This document shows positions 15,091 to 24,030 of a stretch of DNA of 38,231 nucleotides, piece by piece. A model generated the notes under the pieces. It saw only the letters and a list, made by a program, of their open reading frames with translations. It did no database searches and was not told where the DNA came from. Position 1 is the stretch's first letter; the number at the start of each line of letters is the position of its first letter. Source of the stretch: Caldisericia bacterium (GTDB taxonomy: Bacteria > Caldisericota > Caldisericia > UBA6126); contig JAQVSG010000009.1 in the NCBI GenBank assembly GCA_028700655.1, positions 1 through 38,231 of the forward strand, in the 5' to 3' direction. Both the position numbers and the translations under genes were made by a program.

Positions 15091-18000
15091 ATGAAAAGAT
15101 TATTCACTTGGTTAGTCATCTCTTTTATGGCTGTTGCTATGCTACAGATTCCTTTTAACAGTGCTGTGAACATTACTCAAGCTAATGAAGAACTCAACAA
15201 AGCCACTTTGATTGCTGTTCGCTTTGTACCTGTCCGCTTCAATAGAGACGGCCAAAAACTGGAAGGCAAACTGTTTCCCTGGCAACGATCAGGAGAAACG
15301 ATTTGGGGGCGAGAGGGCTACGGTATGCCCAATTCTTTATTGGCAATAGAGAATGAAAATAATATCCCTGCGCTCTTACCAAATTCTCAAGCAGAACCTC
15401 TCTTTTGGGCAAAGTTCTATCTCGAAGTCATTTCCGATGGTGGGAAATCTCGATTTAAAGAACCCTGGTATGCAGTATACGACAGTTGTGGTCAATTGTG
15501 GTTAGACCCCGATGGCTATTTTAACGATTGTCGGTATTTTGAACCTGCTGATCCTGCAAACCTAAAGGGGAAATACCAAACCAACCTTTGCACCAACAAC
15601 CCTAATGCTTTTGTAGATCCATCTACGGGCAACAATACCCAAGGACCTTACATATTAGATCCAGACAATCCACGATTTGATATGTTCCATGGGCCCACAT
15701 TTATTGATCAAGATGGAAACACTTGTATTTATTTTTGGGATCGAAACAACACAAAGAGATTCTTTAGACTGGGTTGGATCGACATGATTGATTTTCCTCT
15801 AGAAAGAGGAGAAGGATCTGTACCACCCATTCGTCCTTCTGTTGTGCAGGGAGAAACCCATGTTTCTACTCAATACAGCGGTACTTATGATTGGGATGCT
15901 GAGCAAGCATACGACTTACTGGAATTCCGATATTGGGGTTTGCCAGGGGATGATGGGTTTACATTTGACGACACACCCATCACACAATCTGACTATACTT
16001 CCCAACCAGATAAGTCTTTCCGCTGGTATTACAACAGCGACATAGACAATCTTCAATCCAAACGTACACTTTGTGGTGATGAACTTCATGCTGACAACGT
16101 TTCTGACGAAGCACAAAACAAAACTGCTTCAATAACTGTAAATTACCCCCCCTATACCATGCCGGAACAAATCCACAGATTTTATACCCAGATATCCGAT
16201 TTTGACCCCGGTGAACATATCTACCGAAAAGGTGTGAATGCCAATCTTTGGCCGAGCCTTTCTTTTTACGTACAAGAAGGGGATTATCGTTTAACGCCAG
16301 TTTCTGTCTATTTCAACGGCGAAACCAGAAATTATCCCCCCGATAGCAAGGTGTTGCCTGGTGATTGGGATTGTGCATATGACCGACTTGGAAATCCCTT
16401 GAACCAAGGTGTACCCTCTCGATATAAATCGTTGTTCCGTTTCCGAACCAACTTTGCTGAGTATAACTCAGAAGAAGGAACAAACGGAGGAGAACGAATT
16501 CGCAAAGAAGATGACGAACTCCACGTAGATAACAAGAAAACGCCAGCCGACTCCAAATGGCATGAAGATTGGTATTCATATGAGTACCAAGAGTGGATCT
16601 ATAAAGATCGAGGAACCGATCCACAAACATATGGACGAGTCACCGTTGGGGACTACCGACTAACAAACGTAAACGGCCCTGTTTTTGGTGGTTTGAAAAA
16701 AGACCGCAACAGAGGTTTGTTAAGCTCCGATGTCCAAATGATGATTAGTAAAGCTTTAAAAGAAACGTCTACACCTTACGTTCCACGAGTTCGTGGTGAT
16801 GCACTTCTTTTAGCGGAAGTTGTGTTTGGTGCCGGAAACAACTCCTTGTATAACCTTTCTATTGAAAGTGATATTTGGCAAGGAGAAATCCCTGATTTTA
16901 CAGCAGCGTCCATTCGGTCGCAAAGCGGAAGCTTTTTAGCTACGGCCCAATCGATGCAAAGAAACACTGTACTCGATGACGATGGCCGAACCTTTGATAT
17001 TTCTGCCACCACATTCCAAGATATTGATGTCCGATATCGGGAATATCTAGGTGTGGAAATCTGGAAAGATGACGGTATTGACAACAACCTAGGTGAAAAC
17101 TTTGTTGAAAATCCTCCTCCTCCTATTGACACCCTTTTTCCTTACAATCTTTCTGACGATTACCGTCCTGGACGAACCGGTGAAGAATTTTTGGGATGTT
17201 CCAATGATGTTGTGGCTGATAAAGATTTTGGTAGAGTTTTATCTCCATTTCCCTATGACATCATGTATCATGATACCACGGCATTAGACGCCTCCGACCC
17301 CGTTAACAACCCATATTCATACGGTTGTGGTGAGGCTATTTATAAAAATAAAGTTATTCAACCGGGTTCTCTTCAAATTGTAGATCCAGGCGACGAAAGA
17401 ATAACAGAAGTAACCGTAACCGTCGGCGAAAACGTTATCACGTATCCTGCAAACACCTCTGTAGTAGAAGGCGATTCTGATGTAGGATTAACGCTCTTCA
17501 ACTTTAACTACAACGAAATGTTTTTTGACCAAGAATGGCCCGAAAAAGACATTGAAAGAAATTACACATATGATCAAGGAGAAGGTATCTATTTAACGGA
17601 ATCCAAGGTTCCTCGTGATGCTCCTTTATTTACAACCATACCTTCCACCGACGTTGAAGACTACTTCTTCTATGGAGAAGCTCCTTTTGAAAGCATTCTT
17701 TATTTCGATCATGACTGGGACCCAGTAGTAAACCCAACACATACAATTACCCCTGGAGATATTCGAGTTCTTGATCTCTCAGGACAGTATGACCCAGGCT
17801 CTATTGTAAGTGCGAACATGCTTATAGACATGGATTTGTACTACGACATGGATCCTACTCCAGCCAACATTCGTGTGTACCAAGATTCTATTTTCCCCGC
17901 CTCTCATGTGGGTGGATATGTGGATGTTGATGATTCTGGAACAATAAGCACTGGAGATATTCGACTGTATCCCATATTTGGATATCAACCCTATACAATC

Positions 18001-21000
18001 GTAGAAGTGGGAGATCGAGATAATTCTGACGATCCCCTTAACGAGCTTCCTTTAACCATTGAAGATGTGATTTGGTATGGATATATTCAACAAAATCAAC
18101 TCCTTCTTTCTATACAAGACATTCTTCCTTTTGCTTCTATTCGAATTACACCCCTTATCATTGATCAATTCCACACTACTCGCTTAACAACTATAAAACT
18201 AGACAGCACCGTATATGAGTGTGGGTCTATTGTAGGCGGAAACAAAAATTACTGGGTGAACGAAAATATTGTTCATGGTTTGTCCGTTGGAAAAAACTGT
18301 GACTTCCGTTTTATTGATTGGGAAGTTTTCCCATCCAACCGATTGGGTATGGAATTATCGGTAGAACCCGAGATTAAAGTAGAACAAACTTCTCAAATTC
18401 GTGTCAGTGTTAATCCTTCACCAAAACCAGAATATTGGGAAAACGGTGTATATCACCCCGCAGAGAAAATCTATGTTTACATTGTCAACAACCAAGAGTT
18501 TATTGGTATTGATTTCAATGAAGACTACCGCGTGATTACTGCCGATAACCCAGAAGCTGTATTCGAATTTACTCCATACCAAGGAACCTGTACTCCTACG
18601 GGTTTCCACAAAGGGTGGCAGAAGATTTGGAATAGTGCAAAGTTCCGTTACGAATTGGTAACCTTTGACAACAACGTCAAAATAGTTGCCGTAAAAGATT
18701 GCGGCGGAGTTACAGATCCTACACCTGGACAACACAAAATCTACGATCCCTTCTGGAAAATGCATGATAACACAATGTGTTATGCAGGCAAAACAGACGG
18801 TAGCAAAATATGGGGACCCGCTGCATTTCCTGTTCCTCCTCTACCCCCAGAGCTGAAAGGCCGATTTGACACCTATACAGAAATTTCCAAACCTGTGATC
18901 CCAGAAGACATTAACATACTTCCTTCCAAAAAATGTTTAAGTATCTTGGATCAAAAATTCCCCAATCTTAGTGTAAAACTACGTGATGCTGATAACCCCA
19001 ACGATGTCAATGATCCGAGTGGTCAAACCATTTCAGTTCCAAGTGGACACGAAATTGTTGCCTTCTACAACGCATCTGGCGCAGGTATTCAGTTTATGTT
19101 CACAGGACGGATTAACGCTAGCTTGGCTGGTAAAGTATATGGACTCCATTCTATTGGAGCTACCGAATACGATATTGAAGAAGACCAACTTATTATTGGG
19201 CAATACAATGACGACGAAACCCTTCTTGTGTGGCTGTGGAATGACTGTGGACCAAACCCTGGCATCCTTGATGAGGGTGATTTCTTATGGGCACCCAACC
19301 CATTTTATGACCCAACCAGTCCTTCTACGGGCCCATCTATATTGCCTGGCTATCTAAAAGTAAACATTGATAGTAACGAGAAAATTAAGTTCACCGATAC
19401 AGATTGTTCACAAGATAAAAATAATTGTATATCTTGTGGCGATGGTCTCTTTGATGATCTTGGAACCGTTACCTATGGAGATACCTTTGGCCCGTTGGAA
19501 CCAGGTATCCCTCCTTATATCACGGTGGCTACATATGGCGTACCTTCCTTGTTAAGAAACTATGGACAGGCTCCTTATCCTTCTACAAATGAAGGCGGAG
19601 AAGTTCCTGTTACCGTTCTTCCAAGAAATGCATTAACAAAACTTGCATTAAAAGTTGAAACCTATAACGTAATTTTCGACTACAATTCAGAAATTAAACA
19701 CCCGCCCTATTTTATTGAAACCAACAAAGATCATTCTATTGGAAGTTTTGATGACGAAGTCTATTTAGATTGGCAACGACCTGGTTCTGGGTTGCAAAAA
19801 TTCAATCGATTTGGAACGGATTACTGTGGAGTTCACTACTTTAAAGTATTGGCTCCCGATCCCTATGTTAACTTTGTTGAGTTTAACACCATTGACCACG
19901 CATTACAGAATTCTCAAGTTGACTACACTGCGGGATTAAACCCATTGTCACCACTACCCGTACCCACACCCCAAATTCAAGCCCCCTATAACCCCATGAT
20001 TATTGACGTTGCGAAAGATTTACGTGCCTACCCCGGTGGCCAAACTCATACAGGACGAGTTGCTGGAGCTGTGAAAAACGGTGGATACTATCGTTCTGAT
20101 GATTATCATAGCGGTTGGAACGCTTACCCCGCTATTTGGTGGTGGTATTGGTATAGTGAAGAAATTGACTACAACAAATTCCTTGATTTCAACAAGCTAG
20201 GTACCGAGTTCTTCCCGCTTACAGATTATGGCACTTTCTTTATCCTAAAAGATATTGACGGGAATCATCTTAGCTTTAGCGAAGACACACAACCCGATTT
20301 TAGGATTCGAAAAATCGAGTTATCAGGTCCTATTGCAAGACCAAAAATATTTGATCCTGTGAAAAATACGATCAAGTCTGAGTATCGATATAACAATCTT
20401 CGACATGTTCCCATTGTGTACGATTGGGAAAACAGTATCGTTATCGATAGTTCTAATTTCGAAGAATACGAAATGTCTTGGGACAATCGTTATTATGGCA
20501 GAAAAGAAGATTATCCCCTAAATGCCAACGGTACCTTCTCTGCCCGAGAAGTGTTTGATTGGACAAGAACAAAATCCGATGGAACCCTATATCAATATGA
20601 AAACCCCCTCCTTTTGGGAGGAGGACAGCTTGATTTTAGAGGCCTCAACAATGTTTTTAGAATGGATGAGTTCATTCCTATTTCCAACGGCTTAATTCAA
20701 ATCAAAGTGACCCTATACGACGGTACTGTTAAGGTTTATCAAGATTGTTGCGCAGAACCTCCAACAGATGGTATCGAAGTCCATGCTTTAACAGTAGAAT
20801 CCAATGTTGAAGAATTATACGCCGACCAAGATAACAAAATTCAAGTTACCGTAACCGAACACTCTGTATTCCAAGAAGAAATGTTCGTGAATGATGCATT
20901 GGTTTATATATGGCAAGATCGTGGCGTCAATGGCGATGTTGCTGGTATCTACGAGGGTGCTGGTGATGGCTGGGTTGGCAATCCGCCTCATTCAAGTAAG

Positions 21001-23973
21001 TACACCGAGTTAGCACCACAATACCTTGAAGACGAAGATTACAACAAAGATGGTAAAATATCCTTTTCAGAATATGAAACCGAAATTATTGGATCTTATG
21101 ATTTAGCAACCAACACATGGAATGGTGGATTAATTGATGGTCGAACATTCCAACGAGGAGACGGCATCTATACATTTATCATGTCCCAAGAAAATGGATG
21201 TCAAATTGATACCGTTGGTATTGATTTTGGTGGATTGAACAATGAACCTGACCATCTCATCTCTGATTATGAAAAATTACCCGTTATGGTGACTGCCTAT
21301 AAATATGGCGACGACAATACGGATCGTTCTTTTGAACCACTGTATAACTATGGCGGAACTACTCCTCAGTTTTCACACGAAGTGTATCTCTCTGGTCAGA
21401 AATTTTTACCAGTAGAACCCATTATGGACTTGACAGCTTCCGTACAACCAAGTCCCTTAACAGCAGGTGTAACCCCTGAGTTAGTGGATCCTGTATCTCC
21501 TTTGTCTTTTGTTTTAACAGACGAAGAAGGAACCCCCGTAGATTTATCCTTGGGTATCCCTGACAGAGAAGGCAAGTATGTGATTGATGATGAAGATGTA
21601 TGGAATTTCTTGTTCCGTGATGTTCACCCAGATCCTTTGCCAGATTATTATTGGTTAAGAACCGATTTACATAACAACGATGGAACTCGAGTAAACAACC
21701 ATCAACTCTATTCTGTATCTGCTTCTGCACCATTTAGTCCGATTGATATTGATTTCAACCTGAAAACTGATGGCAAATATTCCTTCCGCGGCTTCTGTGC
21801 GAACGATGAAGGTGAATTTGATGTAATCATCTATACACCCAACCGTAAACACGCTGCGAAAGTAAACGTAAAGGTTGTTTTACCAACGGTTGAATACGAA
21901 ATTGCCAATATTGAAGATCCAGCCGGAACGTCATATTCAGTTCCCGGCAACCCCGATTTCGTATTAACAGCTGCAGACAACCGAATTTATAAGATTACAA
22001 TTACGGCTAAAAACGCACAGGGACTTTTACTAAAAGGCGTTAGCAAGGGAGTCAGCACATGTGGCGGAGGAATCAAGAATACCGCTCGGTTTACTCCGTA
22101 TTCAACAAGACCTGAATCCTTTGATTTCAATGAACGTGATCGAAATCTTTTTGCCGAACACTTTATGCAAGATTTGTATTCCTACACTCTTCACTTAGGT
22201 TTTGATTTTAACGACAACAGTAAAATTGATGAGAGAAATGCTGAGCTTTGCTTACCTGGAACTTTCTATCAATCTCCAAAACCTGGAGCAGACCAACAAG
22301 AAATTGGTAAAGTGTACTACAATACAACTTTAGTCCGATTCGATGAAGAAAGTATTCATGGAGGATGGGATGTTACGCCAAATCCTAACCTAACACCACC
22401 TACGGTAGGTTGGGGCCTTGGTGCTATTTATAACAGTCCTCATAAAGGTGGATACCTTTTCGCCGACATTGACCCGAATCAGATATTAGACTACCATGAC
22501 TCCCTTGGACTCGACGTAAATGCGCAGACCACGTTCTATGTTTTTGCAGAAGACGTCTGTTACATCGGTGGACTGGTGGGTGATAATATTTATTGTAACA
22601 ATCCTTCCCAAGCCGACCTTTGTGGATATCCTCCGAAATACAAAACAGATCCAGCACATGTGATTTCTAGATTCGATCCGGGAAGAACCAATGACAATAC
22701 GTTCTTCCTTGACTGGGAAGCTTTCCCAAGCCATGAAGTACACATTGCTCCTCCACGATTGACCGTTCTTTCTGCAGAAACACGCATTGAACTGGGACAA
22801 GATCTTTTGAATGCTGTCAACTACGATTTGACCTATGCCATTGAAAACAACATGATTGTTCAAGTACGTCCTGCCGATCCACGAGATCTTCCTATGCACG
22901 AAGGTGGTCGCGTTTTCCTCTTTGGCAACCAACATCAAACCGCCATATATGGAAACACAGCTCCCTCTGCTACGGATCCTGCTGTTATGGAAACAACGAT
23001 CTTCTTTACCCCGACAGGGATTGGAGAACAAATTGCTTCCCTTGGCTACTTTAATAAAAACTGGAATTACCATGTAGAACCCTATCAATTTGATAACACT
23101 TCCACCTACACTCTCCGCGACCTCCTCCACTTTGATTCTATTGTGGGCCTTCAAGCAGAAGCGCAGGCTGTACCCACTCTCAATCCACATGTGTCCTCGC
23201 AACTCACCATTTCCGTATCCGAAATTGGAACCAACGCTCCTGTACAAGGCGCCAAAGTAACCATTGAAGGACCCGGCATCAATACTTCGGGTACCACCAA
23301 CGAAAAAGGATTGTACGAAACCACCGTAACTCCCTCCCAAAAAGGAATTGTTACTGTGCACGTCGCCAATGCCGACATGATGGAAAGCTCTACAGAACTA
23401 TGGGTTCAACCCGATACAACCGAACCTATGCTTGAACTCGACCCTGTGGAATCCATAACCAACCAAACTACTCTACAAGTGTCTGGTATTACCAATCCTG
23501 GCAACGAAGTGAAAATTAACAATGAAACCGCTACTGTGAACAACAATGGTACGTTCTCTGCCCGTGTTACACTGGAAGAAGGACTAAACACCATTATTGC
23601 CACCGCCACCTCTCCCAATGGGAAAACGATTCGACGCATGCTTACGATTACTCTTGATACGACTGCTCCCATGATCTTTGTAGACGACCCTGGCACATTG
23701 CAAGGATCCGAACCCTTTGTGTACACATTAACCGGACGGGTAGAACCCGATTGCAAAGTGACTGTGAACAACCAAGAAGCAACCGTAACCCATGACATAT
23801 GGTCTATCGATGTAACCGTCAAACCAGGCAAAAATGTCTTTGTAATTACTGCTACTGATGTAGCAGGCAATGTACATACAATGAACGTTGAAGTGATTGT
23901 AGAAGAAAATAAAGAACAGACTTCTAGCAAATACCATTATTCCTCTCATATGTGGTATTTGGAAGTCTTGTAA
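15091..23973 (+). CDS. Giant secreted calcium-binding-type surface protein, copy 1 (2960 aa)
   Basis: This is an exported protein with a signal peptide (MKRLFTW, hydrophobic core, likely cleavage near residue 31). AAAGGAG precedes the ATG by 7 bases. I do not recognise the family as a whole. Visible parts: an N-terminal Trp/Tyr-rich region; five 'GD-x-R-(L/V/I)' modules with the glycine at about residues 397, 520, 767, 889 and 955, several preceded by (H/W/A)IY(R/K); and EF-hand-like loops such as DVDDSGTISTGD (945) and a textbook DYNKDGKISFSE (1983). The C-terminal 420 residues contain a carboxypeptidase-regulatory/Big-like domain and two Ig-like repeats of glucodextranase-B type (VNNxGTFSAxVxLxxGxN). 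Residues 2540-2939 are identical to copy 2; a unique 21-residue tail follows. No SLH, LPxTG or membrane anchor was seen. An S-layer or matrix role is inferred. Confidence 0.8.
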   Translation: MKRLFTWLVISFMAVAMLQIPFNSAVNITQANEELNKATLIAVRFVPVRFNRDGQKLEGKLFPWQRSGETIWGREGYGMPNSLLAIENENNIPALLPNSQAEPLFWAKFYLEVISDGGKSRFKEPWYAVYDSCGQLWLDPDGYFNDCRYFEPADPANLKGKYQTNLCTNNPNAFVDPSTGNNTQGPYILDPDNPRFDMFHGPTFIDQDGNTCIYFWDRNNTKRFFRLGWIDMIDFPLERGEGSVPPIRPSVVQGETHVSTQYSGTYDWDAEQAYDLLEFRYWGLPGDDGFTFDDTPITQSDYTSQPDKSFRWYYNSDIDNLQSKRTLCGDELHADNVSDEAQNKTASITVNYPPYTMPEQIHRFYTQISDFDPGEHIYRKGVNANLWPSLSFYVQEGDYRLTPVSVYFNGETRNYPPDSKVLPGDWDCAYDRLGNPLNQGVPSRYKSLFRFRTNFAEYNSEEGTNGGERIRKEDDELHVDNKKTPADSKWHEDWYSYEYQEWIYKDRGTDPQTYGRVTVGDYRLTNVNGPVFGGLKKDRNRGLLSSDVQMMISKALKETSTPYVPRVRGDALLLAEVVFGAGNNSLYNLSIESDIWQGEIPDFTAASIRSQSGSFLATAQSMQRNTVLDDDGRTFDISATTFQDIDVRYREYLGVEIWKDDGIDNNLGENFVENPPPPIDTLFPYNLSDDYRPGRTGEEFLGCSNDVVADKDFGRVLSPFPYDIMYHDTTALDASDPVNNPYSYGCGEAIYKNKVIQPGSLQIVDPGDERITEVTVTVGENVITYPANTSVVEGDSDVGLTLFNFNYNEMFFDQEWPEKDIERNYTYDQGEGIYLTESKVPRDAPLFTTIPSTDVEDYFFYGEAPFESILYFDHDWDPVVNPTHTITPGDIRVLDLSGQYDPGSIVSANMLIDMDLYYDMDPTPANIRVYQDSIFPASHVGGYVDVDDSGTISTGDIRLYPIFGYQPYTIVEVGDRDNSDDPLNELPLTIEDVIWYGYIQQNQLLLSIQDILPFASIRITPLIIDQFHTTRLTTIKLDSTVYECGSIVGGNKNYWVNENIVHGLSVGKNCDFRFIDWEVFPSNRLGMELSVEPEIKVEQTSQIRVSVNPSPKPEYWENGVYHPAEKIYVYIVNNQEFIGIDFNEDYRVITADNPEAVFEFTPYQGTCTPTGFHKGWQKIWNSAKFRYELVTFDNNVKIVAVKDCGGVTDPTPGQHKIYDPFWKMHDNTMCYAGKTDGSKIWGPAAFPVPPLPPELKGRFDTYTEISKPVIPEDINILPSKKCLSILDQKFPNLSVKLRDADNPNDVNDPSGQTISVPSGHEIVAFYNASGAGIQFMFTGRINASLAGKVYGLHSIGATEYDIEEDQLIIGQYNDDETLLVWLWNDCGPNPGILDEGDFLWAPNPFYDPTSPSTGPSILPGYLKVNIDSNEKIKFTDTDCSQDKNNCISCGDGLFDDLGTVTYGDTFGPLEPGIPPYITVATYGVPSLLRNYGQAPYPSTNEGGEVPVTVLPRNALTKLALKVETYNVIFDYNSEIKHPPYFIETNKDHSIGSFDDEVYLDWQRPGSGLQKFNRFGTDYCGVHYFKVLAPDPYVNFVEFNTIDHALQNSQVDYTAGLNPLSPLPVPTPQIQAPYNPMIIDVAKDLRAYPGGQTHTGRVAGAVKNGGYYRSDDYHSGWNAYPAIWWWYWYSEEIDYNKFLDFNKLGTEFFPLTDYGTFFILKDIDGNHLSFSEDTQPDFRIRKIELSGPIARPKIFDPVKNTIKSEYRYNNLRHVPIVYDWENSIVIDSSNFEEYEMSWDNRYYGRKEDYPLNANGTFSAREVFDWTRTKSDGTLYQYENPLLLGGGQLDFRGLNNVFRMDEFIPISNGLIQIKVTLYDGTVKVYQDCCAEPPTDGIEVHALTVESNVEELYADQDNKIQVTVTEHSVFQEEMFVNDALVYIWQDRGVNGDVAGIYEGAGDGWVGNPPHSSKYTELAPQYLEDEDYNKDGKISFSEYETEIIGSYDLATNTWNGGLIDGRTFQRGDGIYTFIMSQENGCQIDTVGIDFGGLNNEPDHLISDYEKLPVMVTAYKYGDDNTDRSFEPLYNYGGTTPQFSHEVYLSGQKFLPVEPIMDLTASVQPSPLTAGVTPELVDPVSPLSFVLTDEEGTPVDLSLGIPDREGKYVIDDEDVWNFLFRDVHPDPLPDYYWLRTDLHNNDGTRVNNHQLYSVSASAPFSPIDIDFNLKTDGKYSFRGFCANDEGEFDVIIYTPNRKHAAKVNVKVVLPTVEYEIANIEDPAGTSYSVPGNPDFVLTAADNRIYKITITAKNAQGLLLKGVSKGVSTCGGGIKNTARFTPYSTRPESFDFNERDRNLFAEHFMQDLYSYTLHLGFDFNDNSKIDERNAELCLPGTFYQSPKPGADQQEIGKVYYNTTLVRFDEESIHGGWDVTPNPNLTPPTVGWGLGAIYNSPHKGGYLFADIDPNQILDYHDSLGLDVNAQTTFYVFAEDVCYIGGLVGDNIYCNNPSQADLCGYPPKYKTDPAHVISRFDPGRTNDNTFFLDWEAFPSHEVHIAPPRLTVLSAETRIELGQDLLNAVNYDLTYAIENNMIVQVRPADPRDLPMHEGGRVFLFGNQHQTAIYGNTAPSATDPAVMETTIFFTPTGIGEQIASLGYFNKNWNYHVEPYQFDNTSTYTLRDLLHFDSIVGLQAEAQAVPTLNPHVSSQLTISVSEIGTNAPVQGAKVTIEGPGINTSGTTNEKGLYETTVTPSQKGIVTVHVANADMMESSTELWVQPDTTEPMLELDPVESITNQTTLQVSGITNPGNEVKINNETATVNNNGTFSARVTLEEGLNTIIATATSPNGKTIRRMLTITLDTTAPMIFVDDPGTLQGSEPFVYTLTGRVEPDCKVTVNNQEATVTHDIWSIDVTVKPGKNVFVITATDVAGNVHTMNVEVIVEENKEQTSSKYHYSSHMWYLEVL
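22708..23907 (+). repeat. 1200-bp direct repeat, copy A (3' end of giant gene 1)
   Basis: This segment reads identically to 31855-33054, offset by 9147 bases. It encodes the same 400 residues in the same frame. Sequence on either side diverges at once. It covers the region from LDWEAFPSHE to the closing VEVIVEE. Confidence 0.93.
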
Positions 23974-24015
23974 TAGTTTGTTATGCCAAATGCAAATAAA
24001 CAAACTATCGTTTTT
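23973..24015 (+). terminator. Hairpin with T-run between the two giant genes
   Basis: ATAGTTTGTT (23973-23982) and AACAAACTAT (23999-24008) form a perfect 10-bp stem with a 16-base loop, followed by CG and five T (24011-24015). It begins at the stop codon of gene 1 and ends at the ribosome-binding site of gene 2. The stem is AT-rich and the T-run short, so it may attenuate rather than fully terminate transcription. Confidence 0.45.
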
Positions 24016-24030
24016 GAAAGGAGAATTGGT

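Noticed and set aside
23983-24030. Upstream ATG start for giant protein 2
   Set aside because: It lies in a hairpin loop without a Shine-Dalgarno and would add 16 charged residues before the signal peptide. ATG 24031 has a strong site and matches copy 1.
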